Shown here in pieces: positions 33,077-46,081 of a DNA stretch of 64,000 bases; the stretch's first letter is position 1, and each line of letters starts with the position of its first letter. Location: contig OY754969.1 in the NCBI GenBank assembly GCA_963576475.1, forward strand, positions 26,178,958 through 26,242,957, given 5' to 3'. Below the pieces are notes generated by a model, which did no database searches, was not told the origin of the DNA, and worked only from the letters and a program-made list of their open reading frames with translations. The position numbers and the translations under genes are program-made. The stretch comes from Molanna angustata. Taxonomy: Eukaryota > Arthropoda > Insecta > Trichoptera > Molannidae.

Positions 33077-35735
33077 TGAACTCTTATTCCATCTTGTCGT
33101 TTTATTGCTCGTAATCCTATGCAGTCTCCCCATGCAAGAGATAGTCAAATCTCTAATGTGTCCGAGATATCAAATGATCATGTTTGGATATTATTCTCCT
33201 TTGGTTTCAAAACGATGCTTCTCTTCATCCACTCTGCTTGTTTATCAGCGATCTCTTTGTGGCTCCATTATCAATAAATATTAATAAGAAAAATTAAATT
33301 TGTATTAACCACTTTATTAACTAATGTCTACATCTACATGTTTCGATAAGAAGAAGAGAACATGGTTCTTGAAACATGTAGTAAAATGGTTTAAACAAAG
33401 TGAATTTGTTATTTATTTTAATTTTATTTTACAAATAACAGCACACAGTACATGCATACAGTTATTAAAAGTGAATAAATAAAAATACAAATTTATATAA
33501 CATGTACCTCTTACGTCCTATACCTAATATCAAAATAAGACAATAAAAAAATGTGAATTAGTGTGGGTGCGTCCATGAGAGAAGAGTAACAATGAGTATG
33601 TGTGTGTGAACGAGATAACTAGAAAGAGTGTGAGTGTGTGGGTGTGTATTGAATGTGTGTGTATGAGAGTGGTTGTGCCATGTGTGTGTATACATGATAG
33701 AAGAACATAATATACTGACGGATTCATACGTTGAGAAGAAAAAGAAAATATATTACTGAGGGTGGTTGGGAAAAATAAAATTGATCAGTACTTAGTTGTT
33801 TATTATTATAATGTCATAATGTTAGATATAAGTTTGTTTTTGAATATCATATACATATTATGTTGATCAAAAAATATGTCTAAGTCGGCATTTTTTTCAT
33901 AACAGTTGATTAAGTTTATCATTCTGTTAATTGGAGTGTTTTTGGAAGCATTTGTTTTACAGATTGTTTTTATTATTATTATTATGTATACAAATTAATA
34001 CAATTAATTATTTTATTTAAGTCCAAAAAACTTCTACAATCTATTATATAGGTATTGACATCGTCAGATTATTGTTTTTTGCGCCAATCAATAAACATAA
34101 TATAAAAGTAATTATTTATAATTTCTCAAGTGCTAACTATTGGTGGAATTCCGTTATAAATGATATTATCAATTACTTAAAATACATTTTTAACTTTCTT
34201 CCACTTATAAACACATTTGACAACCGACGCGTTTTGCTCAAGACTTGTAGATGTTCTTAGAGTAATTAAAAATATCAAATTATATTTAAGTATATACATA
34301 ATGTCCATTTTATATATTTTATATTTATGTATATACAATTTATTTTGAAACTTCAGGTTATACAAAACTTTAAAGTAATAATTCGATATTTGATACTGGA
34401 CTATTAATTTTAGTCTTGATAAAAAATATTCGTTTCCTCATAACACGGATTACCACTAGATTTAATACTTACCATACCTACTTTAAATAATACTTGCCAT
34501 TATATTCGAACATACGTACTTAAGAAGTTTTAGATGTAGGTATCATACGTTATAGATAAAATTTATTTTAAGCTCTTTATTAAAATAAGGTAGATACCTA
34601 CTTTAGATTATGATATCGACGACTTAACCCGAAATGAGTGTAATCGTGATAAAAAGGGTTAGGTATTGGCAAAAACCTGAAATTAATCCGCTTTAATCCT
34701 TAAATAGGTATCTATTCAAGAAATCGGGTGCCTAAGATAATTTGTGAATAAGCATCATTTTCTCCTTGATCCATATTTCAAAGGTTACACGCTTAATTTA
34801 TTAATCCTACTTATTTCCTTGTTGTCTCGTAATTTATGATATTTACTGAAATACAGAATAACAAGCAATCATTCTTTATTGGCGGATTGGTGAGTACCTA
34901 TTCGATAATAATTTGCAAATGATAATTATTATGTAAATGAACATAGGTATACTATACGTCATATAGTATGTAGATCTGAAGAGGATCTGGTTAATATGGT
35001 ACGTATATGAGTGATGTTTACAAAATGGACTGAGAATGAATACTTCTACATCAATCTATTTTTCACGTTGTATTTTACATTACTTACTTTACGTGTCCGG
35101 CTGGTTCAAATCCTGCCACTCCAATATGCGGCGACTACTATCGCCTTGTCGTTTCCCATAATTATCTCTACATTAAAACATTTACATAATTATCTCTACA
35201 ATTTAGGTACTTTTTGTGCATCTGCATGATTGTATTATTTTATGTAATGAATTGGCTGTATGTTTGCTTTAAAAAATAAAGGTTATTTCTCTTTTTTATT
35301 ATATTTATTTCAAAGAAGAAAACTTGATTTTATATTTTATTTGATTTGTGACTCAAGTCAAATAATATTGTTATTTTTTATACTGAGTATGTACGTTGGG
35401 AAGACCATAGAAGAAATTTTAATGTCAAACTGCTACATAACATAAATGACAACAACGGGTGTGCATATTATGGTAGAAATAATATTCGAATAATAACGTA
35501 TCAAAATTTACTGTATCGGTTTATACATACTTTAGTGTTAAGATATAAGTAACAATGTAATGTCTCTCGTGTCCTGCTTCTGTATAACCTTCTACGAATT
35601 ACAACTCAGTCAATCCATACAACCAAATACAAGTATGAAAATACATTGGGATGTATCTTTATATACTTATATTATTATTGTCACTGTATAATATTTATAT
35701 TTTTAAAAGAAAAATATGTCCTTGTAATAAGTACA
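33077..35735. other. No gene recognised; low-complexity tracts
   Basis: Includes a GTGT-rich tract at about 33,595-33,690, a (TTA)n stretch near 33,970-33,985 and a tRNA-like B-box trace (GGTTCAAATCC) at 35,103. Reading frames such as 35,011-35,229 show no domain. Confidence 0.45.
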
Positions 35736-35739
35736 TATG

Positions 35740-35873
35740 CATCCTCATACATTCCCTTAACTAAACATAAATAATTGAGCTTTAGGTGAACAAATTCGGT
35801 CGTGGCAGGATTCGAACTCGCGACTACTGGATTACTAACCCAGCGCGCTAACCGCTCTGCCACCACCCATACA
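35740..35873 (-). mobile_element. tRNA-Thr-like SINE, copy 2
   Basis: On the minus strand: GGTGGTGGCAGAGCGGTTAG, an anticodon arm with AGT in a 7-base loop and a paired 5-bp stem, then GAGTTCGAATCCTGCC. The tail TTCACCTAAAGCTCAATTAT, then AAGGGAATGTATGAGGA, matches copy 1. Confidence 0.75.
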
Positions 35874-35982
35874 ATATTATATCTATGTTCTAGTCAGAGA
35901 TAGGCAACGTTTTCTATGAATCAATTTATAATGGCTTTTTTATATTCTCTTTTTCTATTCAATATAGGTATGACAAGTTAAT

Positions 35983-37099
35983 TCTGGCACTTGGGAGTGG
36001 TTGCATTTACCAGTGCGCATCCTCTTTAAATGTAAAATTGCAGATTTTAACATTATTTCAATATATGTAATTTGTTCTTGTGTGTTATTTGTACCTATAA
36101 AATCCGTCCGTCTGTGAAATATGTACCTAGTGCTACTAAATATAAAAAAGAAAAAAATATTTTTAAAGATAAATTCCCGGGTGTGCGTTGAATAAATCAC
36201 CACGTTTTATATTTTATACAAAGTATACAAACAATAACTGGACAAAATATACAGGTGATACAAAATTAAATAAAAAATAAGCATGCCCAGCATCACTTAC
36301 ATGTACACATTATTACCATTTAATTTATGTAGTGTAGGAGAAAAAAAGAAAACAGTAAAAATCAGATATGTGACATGTGAGTGGGGAGTGTGTGTGTGAG
36401 TATGTGTATGTGTGGGTGTGTGTGGGAGTGTATGAGGATGTGTGTGAACCTTTATGTGATGAACCCAACTTATCAGCATGAGTATCTAGGATTATATTAG
36501 AGTACTTAATAATCTATTCTTTACCATAATCAATGGGGAGTTAAAAAGGTCTGCATCGCTAATGTTGGAGTTATAAAAATGGGAAGTGCGGTATATGAAA
36601 GAATTCTGTCTGGCATTATTGTTACAAATGGGGAGGTAAAGTAGGTCAGTCAGTCTAGTCGGTCTTGTTGGCACTCTCAGAGTCAAGCGTTCTAGCAGAT
36701 CAGGGCAGTCAACCGTTGAGTTTGCAATTTTGAATAAAAATATAACATCTGCTATAGTTCTGCGGCTCTCGAGTGATGTAATTTTGTAATGCTTTAAGGA
36801 ATCAGAGTAACTAATGTGGTCTCTGTGCGCACGAAAGTCAAGATATCTGAGAAATTTCTTTTGCAGCCTTTCAACTCTGATCTTGTATATGGCATATGAG
36901 GGAGACCAGACTTGAGATGCGTATTCAACAATGCTACGAACATATGCGAAGTACAGAGTTTTAAAGGTAGAGATATTATTATTATTAAGAACACAAAAAA
37001 TATTTACAAAGATACAAATGATAGTAAAATCTGCAATTTTCACCTATAATAGAAAGGGGAAGCGCACGGGTAAAAACGACCACTCCCAGGTGCCAGACG
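35983..37099. mobile_element. TIR-bounded unit enclosing a LINE fragment
   Basis: TCTGGCACTTGGGAGTGGT..., with GCGCATCC and AAAATTGCAGATTTTA, at 35,983-36,058 is the imperfect inverse of 37,014-37,099. The 1.1-kb interval contains a GTGT tract (about 36,380-36,450) and a minus-strand LINE RT C-terminus. No TSD could be fixed. Confidence 0.6.
36492..36960 (-). pseudogene. LINE RT C-terminal fragment
   Basis: Minus-strand frame with YFAYVRSIVEYASQVWSPSY, ERLQKKFLRYLDFRAH and SLESRRTIADVIFLFKI, the region after the RT thumb in Jockey/CR1-like LINEs. The first ~25 residues of the open frame do not belong to RT. The fragment is intact to its stop at 36,492 but lacks all catalytic motifs. Confidence 0.8.
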
Positions 37100-37281
37100 T
37101 ATCTACCATTTTCATACCTATATTCAATAAGTAAGGAAATATCAATAAACCAGCCATTAAAAAATAATTGTTTTTTGATGTTACTATCTCTTATACTATT
37201 CTCTTTTCGATGTAAAGGAAATTCCAGTTTATTTTACTTGTGTTGATACTTGGTAGTTATTTATGATGTCCTTTTATCTTC

Positions 37282-37731
37282 TTAAGGGGGCATATAAACC
37301 TAAACATCCCAATTTAAAATCAAATTCCTCAAATATATTAAACAGTATGTTTCTAGAAAAAACACTAGAAGAGTATTTTCAACATTTCTCTAGTGAATAT
37401 TCTTCAGACAGTTTTAAAATACATCCTAAATTCTCCTTAAAAAATATTAAAAATATCTTTTTTTACAGCATTTTTTTTAAATTACGCCATACTTAACTAT
37501 GTGTCGAAGAGAAATAAATATTTTATATGCTCAAATAGTGTATAAAATCCAAGTGAATGATCGATAATGTTTTTTAATTTCAAGTAAGGTTTGTTCATAA
37601 AATACAAAAAATCAACAAACTTTTAACGCACGTGACAGTTACCCTTACTAACACGTAACTTCATAGTGCATTAGGCGGTTTTTGTATATCATGTTTTCAG
37701 TCACTAGATTTAGCGTTATATGCCCTCTTAA
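37282..37731. mobile_element. TTAA-flanked MITE, copy 2
   Basis: TTAA, then GGGGGCATATAAACCTAAAC at the left; GTTATATGCCCTCTTAA at the right. It is an inverted copy of 27,815-28,300, with deletions. The open frame at 37,263-37,496 lies inside it and is not a gene. Confidence 0.85.
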
Positions 37732-38248
37732 GAAATTAACGTATTTATTTATAACGGGTTTCTATGTTCAATAGTATGGTATTATGAGCCATAACGAACT
37801 TCGTAACATTCGAATACGAACTTTGTAACGAATCATTGAATTTTGTAATTTATTTGTGTATATTTTCAAAAATACTTATTCATTGAAATAACTTTTGGTC
37901 CATCGCGCGTCAGTATGTATTGTATTGATCTACGTAATAGAATTATATAATTTGAATCAATATATTTCTTTTATATAAGTTTTCTTGAAATTCTTTGACT
38001 AAATATACTCAAACGACTATAATATGCTCCAAATTGTGAAACATATTAAGGTTTCTCATTACAATACTAGCCTAGGTTTTAATGGCCCTTTACCACGAAC
38101 CCTCAGACTATAATATAACAAGCTTCATTACAGGTATGACAATGTCAACATTTTACACAATCACAGGCTATGAGTGTTCAAGAGTGTTTTGAGGACATGC
38201 CACTTTACATAACACCTCTTTTAAATCTACATACATACATACATACCA

Positions 38249-38461
38249 TCACGCCATGTCCCTCACGGGGTAGGCAGAGAGAACCGAACGCCACATTTTT
38301 CTATCTTGACACGCATTCATCGCCTCCTCAACATTCATACATCGTCTTATACATGTTCGTCTGTTGTTCACGCTTCTTACATTTCCATCTTTCAAAATAT
38401 CGTTTACATGGTCGTGCCATCCTTTTCTTGGGCGCCCGCGACCTCTTATACCGTTCCTGTC
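38249..38461 (-). pseudogene. LINE C-terminal fragment with TATG tail
   Basis: The minus strand encodes GIRGRGRPRKGWHDHVNDIL, then CMNVEEAMNACQDRKMW and LSAYPVRDMA before a stop. This is a typical 3' terminus of an insect LINE, with GRPRK.W and a final aromatic-rich helix. It is followed by (TATG)n, the element's 3' tail. A diverged copy is at 54,341-54,450. No upstream domains are present. Confidence 0.75.
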
Positions 38462-38765
38462 TATGTATTTTTTATCCCTGTTTTGCGTGTTATTTTTTTA
38501 GTAGTTCAAAAAAAGATACACCAGAGAGATCTTGAATTGAAAATGAGTTCCATATTAGTCTACTTCTCTGCAAGATTATTGAGCTTTTTCTAAAATTGAA
38601 TATTTCTTTATAAACAGAACGTAATCATACCTACAAAATCGAATGAAATAAAACAAAGTCGGGTTGGTTACACCATTTATAACTCAAGAACCGCTGGGCC
38701 AATAATTGTAATGATCTCTGATTTATTGAATTCGTCTCCGCCCCGAATAACAGAATAACTACGTA
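38462..38765. other. No recognisable feature
   Basis: Short AT-rich interval between a LINE tail and the next element. Confidence 0.35.
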
Positions 38766-39850
38766 AAACGAGTGGGTTGTGGCCAACACTAAACTCTCCA
38801 CACCATATTAAGCGTTTATTTTTTCTTCTTCAAATGTTGACAATCTCAATATGGTAAAATATGCTTATGGCATATGAAATATTTTATTCATTCTAAATTT
38901 TACTACCAGGAATATAAATTTTCTAACGATAGTATATTTTTATGTTAAGATAGACAAACTATTAATGCAGTATGGTGAAGAATGCTTATGTTCTATGAAA
39001 TATTTTAATAAAAGCAGATAAATTTTGTTTTAGAGAGCGTTAGAGCATTTTGAAAAATTTGACTCGTGATATCATACGAAGAATTTTTTTGTTATTCATG
39101 GAAAGCTAATCAGTTCTATGTTCAAGCTATTAATATTTTTATATCAATATGAAATCAAAGAACTGAACATTAACAAACATAAAAAAAATCTCTTGTTACA
39201 TATAAGTTTCATATAAAAATCCATTAAATAAAATATAATTTTTCAAACCGTTGAATATTTTTCTTTTAACATTGACCAACTTTGAAAATAATTTTATGAA
39301 GATTCTTGGTGTTGTATAAATAGTTGAAACCAAATTAAAATATCTCTAATTTCCAGGTCGTGAGAGCATTTTTTCAGTTTTAATATATGAAATCATAAAG
39401 AAACATTAAGAAAAAATGAACCGTTGTCTATGGAAAACTGAACAGCTCTAAGTTTATGGACTTAACATATATGATATCAATTAGCAGTCAATCGGACTTA
39501 TACTTTGGGCTGCAGAGAGGACACAAAAAAAAACAACGTAAATGATGAATTCATAGAGAAGAAAAATCAAAAGTTGTCTATGGAAAACTAATCAGCTCTA
39601 GGTCTTTGCACTTTACACATATGAAGTCGATCGGACTTATAGTTTGGGTTGTAGAAAGGACACAAACAGGATTTTCCGTACGCCGCGGCCGTACGCCATA
39701 CGCCGTACGCCATACATACAAACACATTATGACGAAACTCACAGTGTGCACTCTCTACATGATACCCGTTGAGAAATTGTTGTAAAAAAATACGCTTAAA
39801 AATTGTGAAATAATGACTCTCCCCTATTCCATAGTGTGGAGAGTAAAAAT
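38766..39850. mobile_element. ~1.05-kb ACTCTCC-ended element (family A)
   Basis: The left end has GAGTGGGTTGTGGCCAACAC, then ACTCTCCACAC at 38,793; the right end has GTGTGGAGAGT at 39,834-39,844. Internal words GTCTATGGAAAAC and CATGATACCCGTTGAGAAAT recur in the reversed copy at 53,744-54,250. The GC patch GCCGTACGCCATACGCCGTA lies near 39,690. No coding frame. Close to family B in its left end. Confidence 0.7.
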
Positions 39851-40380
39851 ATGGGAAAAATCTCGTATAAAAATTAGGTATACAGAAATTTTATTTAAAA
39901 ATAAATGAAAACACACTGCAATGCTTTTATTTGAACTTTTATTATTTGTGTACCTATGTATTTTATTTTATATCTCTTCGCACGTAGTTTAGTTTTTTGT
40001 TAATAGCCTTTCTTTTATGCTCGATTGAATATGTTGAAATAAGCTGAGAAAATATATTTTTTATTGTATAGTTTAAAACACCTACGTGCTGTACAATTGA
40101 TCAGTTTATTGCCAAATGGCAAAATTGCAACTCAACAATGTCATCAATGCAGGGAAGCAAGAATTAGGTAAGAAGCATAATATATTACGATATATACATA
40201 TAAAGAAAATAAGGTTTTTAATGAATTCAGTTTTACAGGCTTATTTTTAATGTATTGAGGGTAAGTTTAATTTAAAAATATTCTCCTATACAAACACAAA
40301 CGGTGTTTGTTTCAAATTTCATCAATCTCGTTACATCAGCTTTATTTAACACAAATCAATCTTACACGTATTATTTTTAA
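39851..40380. other. No recognisable feature
   Basis: AT-rich. No gene was identified. Confidence 0.35.
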
Positions 40381-40550
40381 TTGAGTACCGATTTTATTTT
40401 ATATAGAGTTCCGGTTATAGTTTAAATTTGGTACCGATTCTATTTTAAATCGAGTAGGTATCGTTTTTATTTTCAACTTAGTACCGGTTTTCTTTTAAAT
40501 TGAGTACCGATATTATTTTAAATTGAATACCGATTTGTGACAAAATGTAT
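40381..40550. repeat. ~30-bp degenerate tandem repeat
   Basis: The word GAGTACCGATTTTATTTTAA recurs about six times, as TACCGATTCTATTTTAAA, TACCGGTTTTCTTTTAAA and similar. Confidence 0.8.
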
Positions 40551-42870
40551 GCCAGGGTTGAATATAAAAAAATGCCCTAGGTCATTATGGTTTTTCAAAA
40601 CTCCTATTCGCATATTTGTTGTTGGTGTATGGTATACCATTTATTTAATAATTCAAAAACTTTTATGATAACAGAGTGCAAATCCATTTTAAAATTAACG
40701 AATAAAATATAACATAATACCGAGTAACCTCTCGGCGAAAATGTTAGGTCCTATTAAATCGAATTAGTTGAACATACTTTGTCATATTTATAATTGTTTT
40801 TAGATTTCTGTTTTAACAATATTACTATGAAACGTGAAGTTACTATGCTAAATTTTACGACATCAAATCAAAAAGATTAGCACCTAAAATATCTCACTTT
40901 GGTAGTTTGAAATCTATGGTGTATTTTCAATTTTATTTACATATTACTAATTCATTTTAATTTAAATCTTGTTTAGGTATTTTATGTTTGAAGTTTCTGA
41001 CTTATTTTATACATTCGATAAAACTGCCGAATCTTTCAGATATCTATATTAAAACTACCTATTTTTCGGGGAACCAATTCCAAGTGAACAGAATTTTCTT
41101 TGGCAGACGACTAAGTTTCTTATCGTTTAACAACGTTATCAAACTTGGCATTATTTTCGTACTTCTTGAAATACCTCTTTATGGTAGCGAAAGGAATAGG
41201 TATAACTGAAACATAAACAATTCCCAGATGACCCAGTTAAGCTCCTTAGAGGTCTAGGCTACTTATTACGTCTGTTTTGTTTAATAGGGCTGTTATATAT
41301 AAAAATAAATCGAGGTTATCTGGATGCATATTTAAATCCTTTTTTAGCATTTATTAGTTCCATTTTACTGTGTAAAAGTTGAGTTATAATTCAAATACGA
41401 TTGATCGTTCAAACAGACAAAGCGTATGAAAAATGAAAAATGCTGAATTGAAACCATTAGACCAAATAATTTAGGCAAAATAATAAGAAGTAGCGATAAT
41501 CATCACGAAAATGGAAGACAATTACATTCGAAGGCCGGAGATATATGTATGTAAGACGGAATTCTACTTATGTGAAACTTTAGGTTACATTCAACATTGA
41601 CACCATTATACTTGTCGGTTGTTTCACCATTGCTAGACAGGTGGTCTACCTCTACATGCGTTTATATCTTTCTATCTGTAGGTGTGTGTAAAAGTGAGGT
41701 GGAAGGTGAGTTAATTTAACAAATTGAAATATGGAAATGTATAATCTCGTGGGGGGAACAATGCCTACGTACAACACGGGATGAAAACCACTCCTCGCAG
41801 ACTGAAACTGAACAACGTAGCTCGTGACAAGAAGAAAAATGTATTTAATTATAAACTGACGTGAAATTAAAGATGTGAAAGTGAAATTTTTATATTTTTC
41901 ATTTGTCTAGATCTGGATATTTTATTGTTAATTCTATTGTTGACTTATATTAAAAAAATAGTAACCTTTCAACCATTCTACTATCGTTACTCGATTAATC
42001 ACACGCCAAATAATATACTAAATATTGTTCTTTGAAGTTACTTCGCACTCATTTAGTTCATAACTTATGCTGAATATAATCCAATTAAAAAACTCGGACA
42101 TTAACGATAGTTGATCTATTCGTATAAGCAAAGAATTTTTTCCAAAAACGAAACAAAGAATAAAATATTTTTCTCGGCTTGGAAATTGATATTATTTGAG
42201 ACATCTTTATTTTTTAGATTCCTGTCGTATTATTTAACCATTGGACTTCCTGTAACAAATGTTCTTCGTAAATTCTACCTCATGAATTTTCTTTCAGGAA
42301 GTTACTTACATTGTACGTTTATCCTAAAATACAACTAAATAAACTATACGTGTACAAGTTTGGTAATACAACAACAATGAAGTAATGAGAGTTGAAGTAA
42401 TAAAACAATACAAAGAGAACTGAGATAAAGTAAAAATATAGTATTTATGTATGAATGTATTCTCTTCCTATCCTACATTGTCTAGATTTGCGTGTAGTGG
42501 AGTGGATTTAACTTGAACATTCGTATAACGGAGACTGGTAATACTCATTAAGTCGTGAGAGAGAGCCCTCTGAATTGTGGAGAATGTGGAGGAGAAATGA
42601 GGAGGAACAGATGAGTGTGAAGGCCGTGGGAGTAATGGAAGGGGATAAGCTCAGAGATGGGATGCGGGATGTAAAACTCCCTTTGTAACCGGTAAGATTC
42701 CTTAATTGTTATCTGGGAACTGTACAGTACCTATGTACATGAAATTTGTGGAGACCTTCTATTGCATCTGTCGCTTTGTGGTGTCAGTGACCATAGTCTT
42801 TTTGATCTCAAATATATTATGACATTCTTATCTAGACGTAAACTAGATTACCAAGAAACGATGTAGGTAC
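40551..42870. other. No gene recognised
   Basis: 2.3 kb of AT-rich sequence. Frames at 40,988-41,209 and 42,111-42,338 are Phe/Leu-rich, have no splice context and match no motif I know. A purine-rich stretch lies at about 42,560-42,680. Confidence 0.45.
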
Positions 42871-42873
42871 ATT

Positions 42874-43160
42874 TTCCAACTGTCGATTTGTCCAAGAAAA
42901 TCAACTATGAAGTCAAAAAACACCAACTAAAATGCTTCGCAGCATATATGTTCTATGTATGGATGAACTTAGAATTTAGTGTGTCTATTTGTCCCTTATA
43001 ACTCCGCTTAAAGCACAAAGCCCAAAATTTTAGAAAATATATAAAGTTATAGGCCTATAAAACTTTAATATTCAAAATTTTGATTTTTTGTTTCAGTCCG
43101 GGGTTGTCAACATTTGAATTTTTACTTTATTTTTCCATATATCCCAGAATCATAAAAGCT
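42874..43160. repeat. Reversed fragment of the AACTAGTTGC element
   Basis: CCAACTGTCGATTTGTC, GAAGTCAAAAAACACCAACT and ATGCTTCGCAGCATATATG are the reverse complement of 9,300-9,475. The AC tract and both TIRs are missing. Confidence 0.7.
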
Positions 43161-43428
43161 ATAACACTGTTTTTTTTTTCAACGAATGACATGTCAAATA
43201 ATGTACTTTTTCGTGGGCAAATATTTGTTTATTTAAATGTCAAGTACGTATTTACACAAATAACATATTTTCAAGTAACTTAGCGTTTGAGTGAAAAACA
43301 TGGGTATTATTTCGTTAAATTTTAATGTTTTTCGTATTTAAAAAAAAATGAACATTTACGAAAATTTGCCGTATTCTATGAACAAATACATCGAGTAAAA
43401 CTACAAACATCATCTCTCGGGAATTATA

Positions 43429-43972
<544 letters not shown>

Positions 43973-44216
43973 ATATATAAAAATTTAGTAGGTATACCTA
44001 CTAAATTATTCATACTAAAACAGGACGTGGTTATTTAGACTTGATTTTTTATATGTTCGGGTAACATTTTTTTTATTTATTTATCCCTTTTTTGGCTCTT
44101 ATTTTTTGACAATATTTTTTTGACTTTCTAGGTATTAATTTTTTGATGATCAAACAATTGTACCTATATAATTTCACTGCGTTTATATTTTTATACATTG
44201 TGTTTTAAGTGAAAAA

Positions 44217-44700
44217 AAACATCTCTTTATAAGGCATATTGTTATTAATATGATACATAAAAACATCTCTTTATAAGGCATATTGTTATTAATATGATAC
44301 ATAAAAACATCTCTTTATAAGGCATATTGTTATTAATATGATACATAAAAACATCTCTTTATAAGGCATATTGTTATTAATATGATACATAAAAACATCT
44401 CTTTATAAGGCATATTGTTATTAATATGATACATAAAAACATCTCTTTATAAGGCATATTGTTATTAATATGATACATAAAAACATCTCTTTATAAGGCA
44501 TATTGTTATTAATATGATACATAAAAACATCTCTTTATAAGGCATATTGTTATTAATATGATACATAAAAACATCTCTTTATAAGGCATATTGTTATTAA
44601 TATGATACATAAAAACATCTCTTTATAAGGCATATTGTTATTAATATGATACATAAAATCATCTCTTTATAAGGCATATTGTTATTAATATGATACATAA
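44217..44700. repeat. 44-bp tandem array, 11 copies
   Basis: The unit AAAAACATCTCTTTATAAGG plus CATATTGTTATTAATATGAT plus ACAT repeats with almost no differences; the last copy has one A-to-T change (AAAATCATC). High identity points to recent expansion. There are no spacers, so it is not a CRISPR array. Confidence 0.95.
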
Positions 44701-44704
44701 AAAA

Positions 44705-45325
44705 TATATTTAAGTGTCAGTTTGATTTGTCTTCGAAGATGATTGAAAATGTGTCAATTTTTATTTTATTTTTGCTCAATAAAATGTGATATTTCTTTGT
44801 AGCTTTTCTCGATTAACTGTTGGCTGTCGAATTATAATAAAGTCTCAAATTTAATAATTTATTTTCTTTTGGATTTATATCTCATTGTGAAACGATGGAA
44901 ATGTTTTGAAATTGGAATCCGATATCATTGACAGCTGAACAACCAATCTGTATATTTAAGCTAAACGAATTTGAAATGCCCTTTCATTATTTTAATTTTT
45001 ATTCATTGTTTATCATTACTCTTCGTTTTTTTAATAATTGTAGTAAAATACTTAAATTATGTAAAAAATCAAGACTTTTTCCATAATGTAACGGAATTTC
45101 TGCCAGTAAAACAAACGTTTTTACCATTTTTATTTCTTAGATTCTGTAAGATTGATACTTCAAAGCTTTACCTAATTAAACTAAAGATGATGTAGCTTAT
45201 ATTATAATATGTTATTCCAATATTTAGATCTTGTACTAAATTATTTTTTGTCATTTTCTAGGCGACGATATTGGGGTGCTATTAAAGCAATTTCACTCGT
45301 AATTTTTTTTTTGAACAAAAGTTGA
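44705..45325. other. No recognisable feature
   Basis: AT-rich. The frame at 44,971-45,195 has no domain I recognise. Confidence 0.4.
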
Positions 45326-45328
45326 ATA

Positions 45329-45506
45329 TTGATATGTTATAAAAATATAAAAATACTTGGTAATAGTTCCATTGTATTTATTAGATTATCGACGCATTTC
45401 GTGCAAGGCACATCGTCGACAATGTGCCTTGCACGAAACGCGTCGATAATCTAATAAATACAATAGAACTATTACGAAGTATTTTTATATTTTTATAACA
45501 TATCAA
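45329..45506. mobile_element. Near-perfect hairpin, 85-bp arms, 8-bp loop
   Basis: 45,329-45,413 and 45,422-45,506 are inverted copies differing at only a few bases (TTCCATTG versus CAATAGAA, GACGCATTTCG versus CGAAACGCGTC). The loop is CGTCGACA. MITE-like, non-coding. Confidence 0.9.
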
Positions 45507-46080
45507 CATACAATGGAGTTCTATCAAGAATTGTCGATCGACAAACTAAACTTAATTAAAAGTTGAATAGATACTGTAATATAGATCTGAAAGAAGAAAA
45601 TTAAATCAATTCTTTCAAATATTTTTTTTTGAGACAAAAGTATTGTACATAATAATAAATATTCGTCTTGTTTATCAATATTTTGTCCTGGCGAACGTAG
45701 CATTGGTGACCCCCCTGCTATTTTATTAATGCCCATAAATTGCAAATAACTGAACACGGATAGGTATGAAACACAATGGCGGTAAACGTTTTATCTTTTT
45801 CTTAGCAAATGACTCCATTAATATTAAGCTGTGCAAATATATCTGTCAATGTCGTCTTCGAGGAAAATAGCAAAACTGAGGTGATACAAAGCAGTGTTGA
45901 TTTATTATTCATGGGTCTAGGATTCCAGGGAAGGGACAGTTCACAAATAATAATAAAATAGACCTCTAAGAATATTAAACGCATACATAGGCGTTACACT
46001 TTTATTCACGGTTTCCCAATCTGCCTAGAGAGTAAACCGTTTCATTTATATTTTATCTCGGTGTCTAGAGAAAAAAATGT
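45507..46080. other. No recognisable feature
   Basis: No gene or repeat pairing was recognised. Confidence 0.35.
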
Positions 46081-46081
46081 C

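Noticed and set aside
36492..37043. Full 183-codon minus-strand protein
   Set aside because: Only the part from about 36,960 downward is LINE-like; the first ~25 residues are flanking sequence read in frame, and the methionine is incidental.
40988..42338. Two Phe/Leu-rich frames as small membrane proteins
   Set aside because: AT-rich DNA commonly yields such frames; no start context, splice sites or conservation could be seen.
44217..44700. CRISPR-like array
   Set aside because: Repeats are directly adjacent with no spacers, and the genome is eukaryotic.
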